In this document: piece by piece, positions 60,780-64,000 of the stretch
Position numbering within the stretch: position 1 is the first letter of the stretch
Layout: each line of letters begins with the position of its first letter
Origin: Desmodus rotundus
Taxonomy: Eukaryota; Chordata; Mammalia; Chiroptera; Phyllostomidae
Direction of reading: 5' to 3'
Length of the DNA stretch: 64,000 nt
NCBI RefSeq assembly: GCF_022682495.2
Contig: NC_071388.1
Span: 178,217,622 to 178,281,621 of the forward strand
Translations under genes and position numbers: made by a program
Notes under the pieces: generated by a model
Databases searched by the model: none
The model's input: the letters and a program-made list of their open reading frames with translations, nothing else
Told to the model about the DNA's origin: nothing

Positions 60780-63385
60780 GTCCTCACTCCTCATCATCCA
60801 GCGGACATAACGGGGGATCACAGTGGGCAGGAGATGCAGCCAGAACACTGTTATTGGCCTTGACCAGCTGGGGCGCAATACATGGAGGCGCCCTTATGTG
60901 CACCAGGCACAATGCTCCTTTCAGCCCTGGGTGCTTTGGGCTCTGGGAAGCAAATCTCCTAGGATGACAATTCCGGACGGGGTGCGGGTGGGTAGCTACT
61001 TCCTTCAGTTTGTGTAATGCAACCCACAGCCTTAAAATAGACATTCCAAATGCGACCTTCTCTCCTCTCTGAACAATGAGAACACTATAAAATACACTGT
61101 ATTTACCTCACTATGGATGTGCAGGGAGAAGGGAATCGATGCAGCTATGTTAGGTTAATGAGGACTCTTCGAAGAGCTGCATGTTACAGTCCTTCTTATT
61201 GCATGCCAGTCATGAGAGAATGCGAATTTAGCAATGACACATTTTTCAGGGACAATACATATTAGAATTAGCTCACATTCATCGACACCACTCAAATTAA
61301 CTACAGGGACAATGCCCACATTTTGTAGACCACTGCATTCAGCTCATTGTCAGCAACATCCCATTTATGTATCTCGGGAGGAAATTTTGGGGACTGGAAT
61401 ATAAGCAATATATTGTTGTTGCTGTTGGTTTTTTGTTTGTCTGTTTAAAATAGTATGTTAAACCTGTTATCTGGTAACCACTATATCCAAGCAGCTTAGT
61501 GCATGCTTAAAAGGAAATGATTAGCAGAGGACTGAGAGCTAAATGCCACAGGAAATGGGTGCATTAAGTGGAGGGAGGTGCAGGGGAGTTTGATGCCTCT
61601 TTCCATATCAATTTGATGTTCTTTACATGCTCATGATCATCATAGTTCCAAGGATATTTGATTTTTGGCTAAATAGAAAAAGGGAAAAAAATCATCTAAG
61701 GTCACATCACTGACCCAGTATGTTGGAGATCAAACCAGTTTCTATAGTAGTGCTGTTTTTTTTTCTTGTGGAGGGTGGTGAGGAGGAAGTGTGCTGCAGC
61801 TTTTTGAACTGAGCTAATAGCCCTCAGATAAATCTAAGTCCCCCCTGTTGCAAAAGTGTAGCCAAATTATGATTTTTGTTGGCTTCCCACACACTACATT
61901 TTTCCTAATTGCCTTAGAGCGAAGAGATGCTAACATCTCCCTAGCTGTGCTTTGACAGGTCCAGCTTTGTCCTAGCCTAGCTCAGCCACCCCTCACTATG
62001 AGTGACAGACATTATTCAGGCTGCTCCAAGACCACAACTGTCTTTGCAACTAGCTGTGCCAGAACCTCTAATATCCATGTTGGCTCCCACTTCTTGCAGG
62101 ATTCCCAGGATTTGAAACAACAAAAATGTCGGCCTTTCAAGTAAGTTGGAAGAATCTGGATACGCAGATTCTGCAAGCACAGGATAAAGTTTCCACACAG
62201 CAGACATTTTGTGGAGAACAGAGTCAAATGATAGCCTGTGTTATTAAATGGATCACATAAGGGAAATCCAAAAGTCGTGAGTCTTCTTGACCACTAGGGG
62301 GCTCCATTGGACCATAACCTATACAATGGCAAATGAGGGACAATGATTATTTTTCACTGTTTACCTGTCTTTGAGAGTGATTTTCCACAATGAAAATAGG
62401 CCATTTGTAATCATCAGGAAGTACCTGATAACTAAAGCAGGATGCTTGCCTTAAAAATAGGCAACCAATATTTGAAACGAACTAAATTGAACTTTAGAAT
62501 AATATCAAGGATGTCTAGAATATCAAACTTTATAATACTTGATAATAATACCAAAGAGACTAAATGCACAAGGAAATAAGGATTTATAGTATAACCATAC
62601 GAACCACTGCTGACCTCATGGCCTAAGTTTTTTCCAGAAATAATGATTTCCAGGTAATTAGACAACAGCCATGTTTTTCCTATTTCCATGTTGTTTTTCC
62701 TCAGTGGTTTGGAAATTCAGGGATGTAGATGGAAATACTTCTATAAAGCCTAACATTCTGAGAAAACTTTCCCGACAAGATCATTAAGTCTTCTAAAAAA
62801 CCGTCTTCACTCCTTTGCCTCCTCAATATATGAATCTAATGGTATAAGACAGTTATTTCTCATTATAAGACAAGATTTATTGTCCTGGTCAAAGGTGGGT
62901 ACCGTTTAATTCCTAATCCCAAAGAAATTTATGCCTTAGCTGAGCCAGAGACTCTCCATGTTACCTTTATATCTGCATATACATCCAGCAGTGTTTGATA
63001 CAGTTTTATTTTATGTATACTAGAGAAAATCCCAGAAAAGGCAAATTACTTACTTTTGGACCTATACAAGTGCTTTTATTTAAGAGTCTATGTTTACACT
63101 CGATGTGTCCAGAATCAGAGCGGTAGCTAAGAAGCATCATTTAGACTGGCAGAATGATGTACTGGTCAGACTGCCGTCTGATGACTCCTTTTATGAAATA
63201 GCCCTGAAATACCATGAATTATATGCTTTAAAATGCTGCGCGATTTTGTTCTATGTAACTTATCTGAAGATCACATTAGACCTTCCCCTTTTTTTCAGAA
63301 AGTTTTCCGACTGCTTTTGGCCAAAGGTTATGAACGCTCTATTGAGTTAAGAAGTCCAGATGGAGCACTGAGAATTTTTGACGCT
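60780..63385. other. ANKRD44 intron A-B, nothing recognised
   Basis: About 2.6 kb with no repeat family or exon that I can name. Antisense frames at 62012-62227 are not ankyrin-like. Confidence 0.4.
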
Positions 63386-63387
63386 GG

Positions 63388-63692
63388 ATTTATTGTATGG
63401 ATTTACTCTGTATGATACTATAATAATGTATACATGTCATTATGCATTTGTCCAAATTCATAGAATGTACAACACCAAGAGTGAACCCTAATGTACACCA
63501 TGGACTTGGGATGATTATGATGTGTCACTGTGGGCTCATCAACTGTAACGTAAGTACCACGCTGGTGGGGATGCTGATAATGGGAGAGGCTATGCACATG
63601 GTGGGGTCAGAGGGTGTATGGGAAATCTCTGTACCTTCCTCTGGATTTTCTTGTGAACCTATAACTTCTCTAAAAAAAATAAAGTCTTTAAA
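63388..63692 (+). mobile_element. L1 3' end, antisense to ANKRD44
   Basis: GTGAACCCTAATGTACACCA, GTACCACGCTGGTGGGGATG, TGGGAAATCTCTGTACCTTC and TTCTCTAAAAAAAATAAAGT are the standard end of an L1M element, including its own poly(A) signal. Confidence 0.85.
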
Positions 63693-63896
63693 GAAGATGG
63701 CCAGAGCCCATCTGGCCAGAGAACACCAATCTTCTCAAAGGTGGATAGTAAGCCAAGCAGTTTGGAAGAGTGTAGGCGTATCTGGTGTAGCAAGAAAATA
63801 TTTTAAAAACTGACACAAAAGAAGATGCTGCCATTCTTTTACTGAAACTTAAGTGGGTCACAAAACTAGGGTAACCAGACTCTTGACGATACCTAC

Positions 63897-64000
63897 CTGA
63901 GGCATGAAGTGGGGTTCTTTTGGTTACATTGTCTTTCACGAAGATGGATGCGCCCTGATTGATAAGTGCTTCCACACATTCTGTGTGTCCCTTAAAGGCG
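63897..64000 (-). CDS. ANKRD44: ANKRD44 exon A (partial at window edge)
   Basis: This exon encodes residues 1-34 of the tail visible here and the first base of a split Val codon. Base 64000 is the last base of the preceding codon. It holds the second half of one ankyrin repeat (GHTECVEALINQGASI) and the start of the next (KRTPLHAS). The donor reads TCAG|GTAGGT, with the intron starting at 63896. The exon continues past the right edge, so its acceptor is not visible. The reading frame is fixed by the downstream exons, all of which join in phase. Confidence 0.93.

Larger units (their letters stand above)
33715..64000 (-). other. ANKRD44: ANKRD44 gene, 3' half (11 coding exons plus 3' UTR)
   Basis: The gene encodes an ankyrin-repeat scaffold that serves as a regulatory subunit of protein phosphatase 6, along with its paralogues ANKRD28 and ANKRD52. 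Eleven exons on the minus strand were assembled by hand from conserved peptide segments and GT-AG boundaries: 63897-64000, 59817-59904, 58606-58723, 57086-57302, 53055-53142, 45656-45739, 44511-44656, 43968-44050, 41681-41763, 40307-40398 and 37743-37990. They total 1351 bases and give one open frame of 449 codons plus TGA, with every split codon restored. Assignment to ANKRD44 rather than ANKRD28 rests on recalled paralogue differences, such as the segments VKDNVTKRTPLHAS and SLLLGAIDSSIV. The 5' half lies beyond the right edge. No exon for the alternative shorter C-terminus known in other mammals was located in intron 37991-40306. Confidence 0.93.

Noticed and set aside
62012..62227. Minus-strand frames with GANMDI, considered as another ANKRD44 exon
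   Set aside because: No ankyrin TPLH pattern and no matching splice sites. Exons A and B already join in phase without it.

Overview
The window is nuclear DNA from a bat, most likely a yangochiropteran. It carries seven tRNA-derived SINEs of the bat VES type, several with clean target-site duplications, next to mammalian-wide relics (MIR, L2, old L1, MaLR LTRs, MER5A-like hAT) and two internally deleted mariner elements. Nothing prokaryotic, viral-episomal or CRISPR-like was seen.

The only protein-coding gene I can support is the 3' half of ANKRD44 (protein phosphatase 6 regulatory ankyrin repeat subunit B) on the minus strand. Eleven coding exons run from the right edge (64000) to the stop codon at 37743. 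All ten introns have GT-AG ends, all split codons join in phase, and together the exons encode an uninterrupted C-terminal tail of 449 residues: about a dozen ankyrin repeats and an acidic C-terminus ending in DSDSETF. A repeat-poor stretch from 37742 down to about 33715 is the probable 3' UTR, with an AATAAA on the minus strand at 33732-33737.

Positions 1 to about 33700 are intergenic DNA downstream of ANKRD44. They hold many fragments of L1, L2, MIR and MaLR, four VES SINEs, a 5'-truncated EEF1A1 processed pseudogene (about 6069-6945), a retroposed tRNA-Lys copy (20074-20146), and two divergently oriented mariner remnants (20259-20909 and 23946-24670). A non-repetitive block at about 27780-28950 is a candidate conserved non-coding element.

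The ANKRD44 introns contain three VES SINEs, L1/MIR/MER5A fragments and a (CA)n microsatellite. In the 7.3-kb intron 45740-53054 there is a degraded class I (gammaretrovirus-like) endogenous retrovirus in antisense orientation, at about 45901-52180. Its 3' LTR is recognisable. Its 5' end is collapsed into a short inverted repeat of R/U5 sequence, which puts a retroviral AATAAA on the ANKRD44 sense strand 189 bases upstream of the next exon. This is the most unusual structure in the window. I found no evidence for a wholly new biological system.
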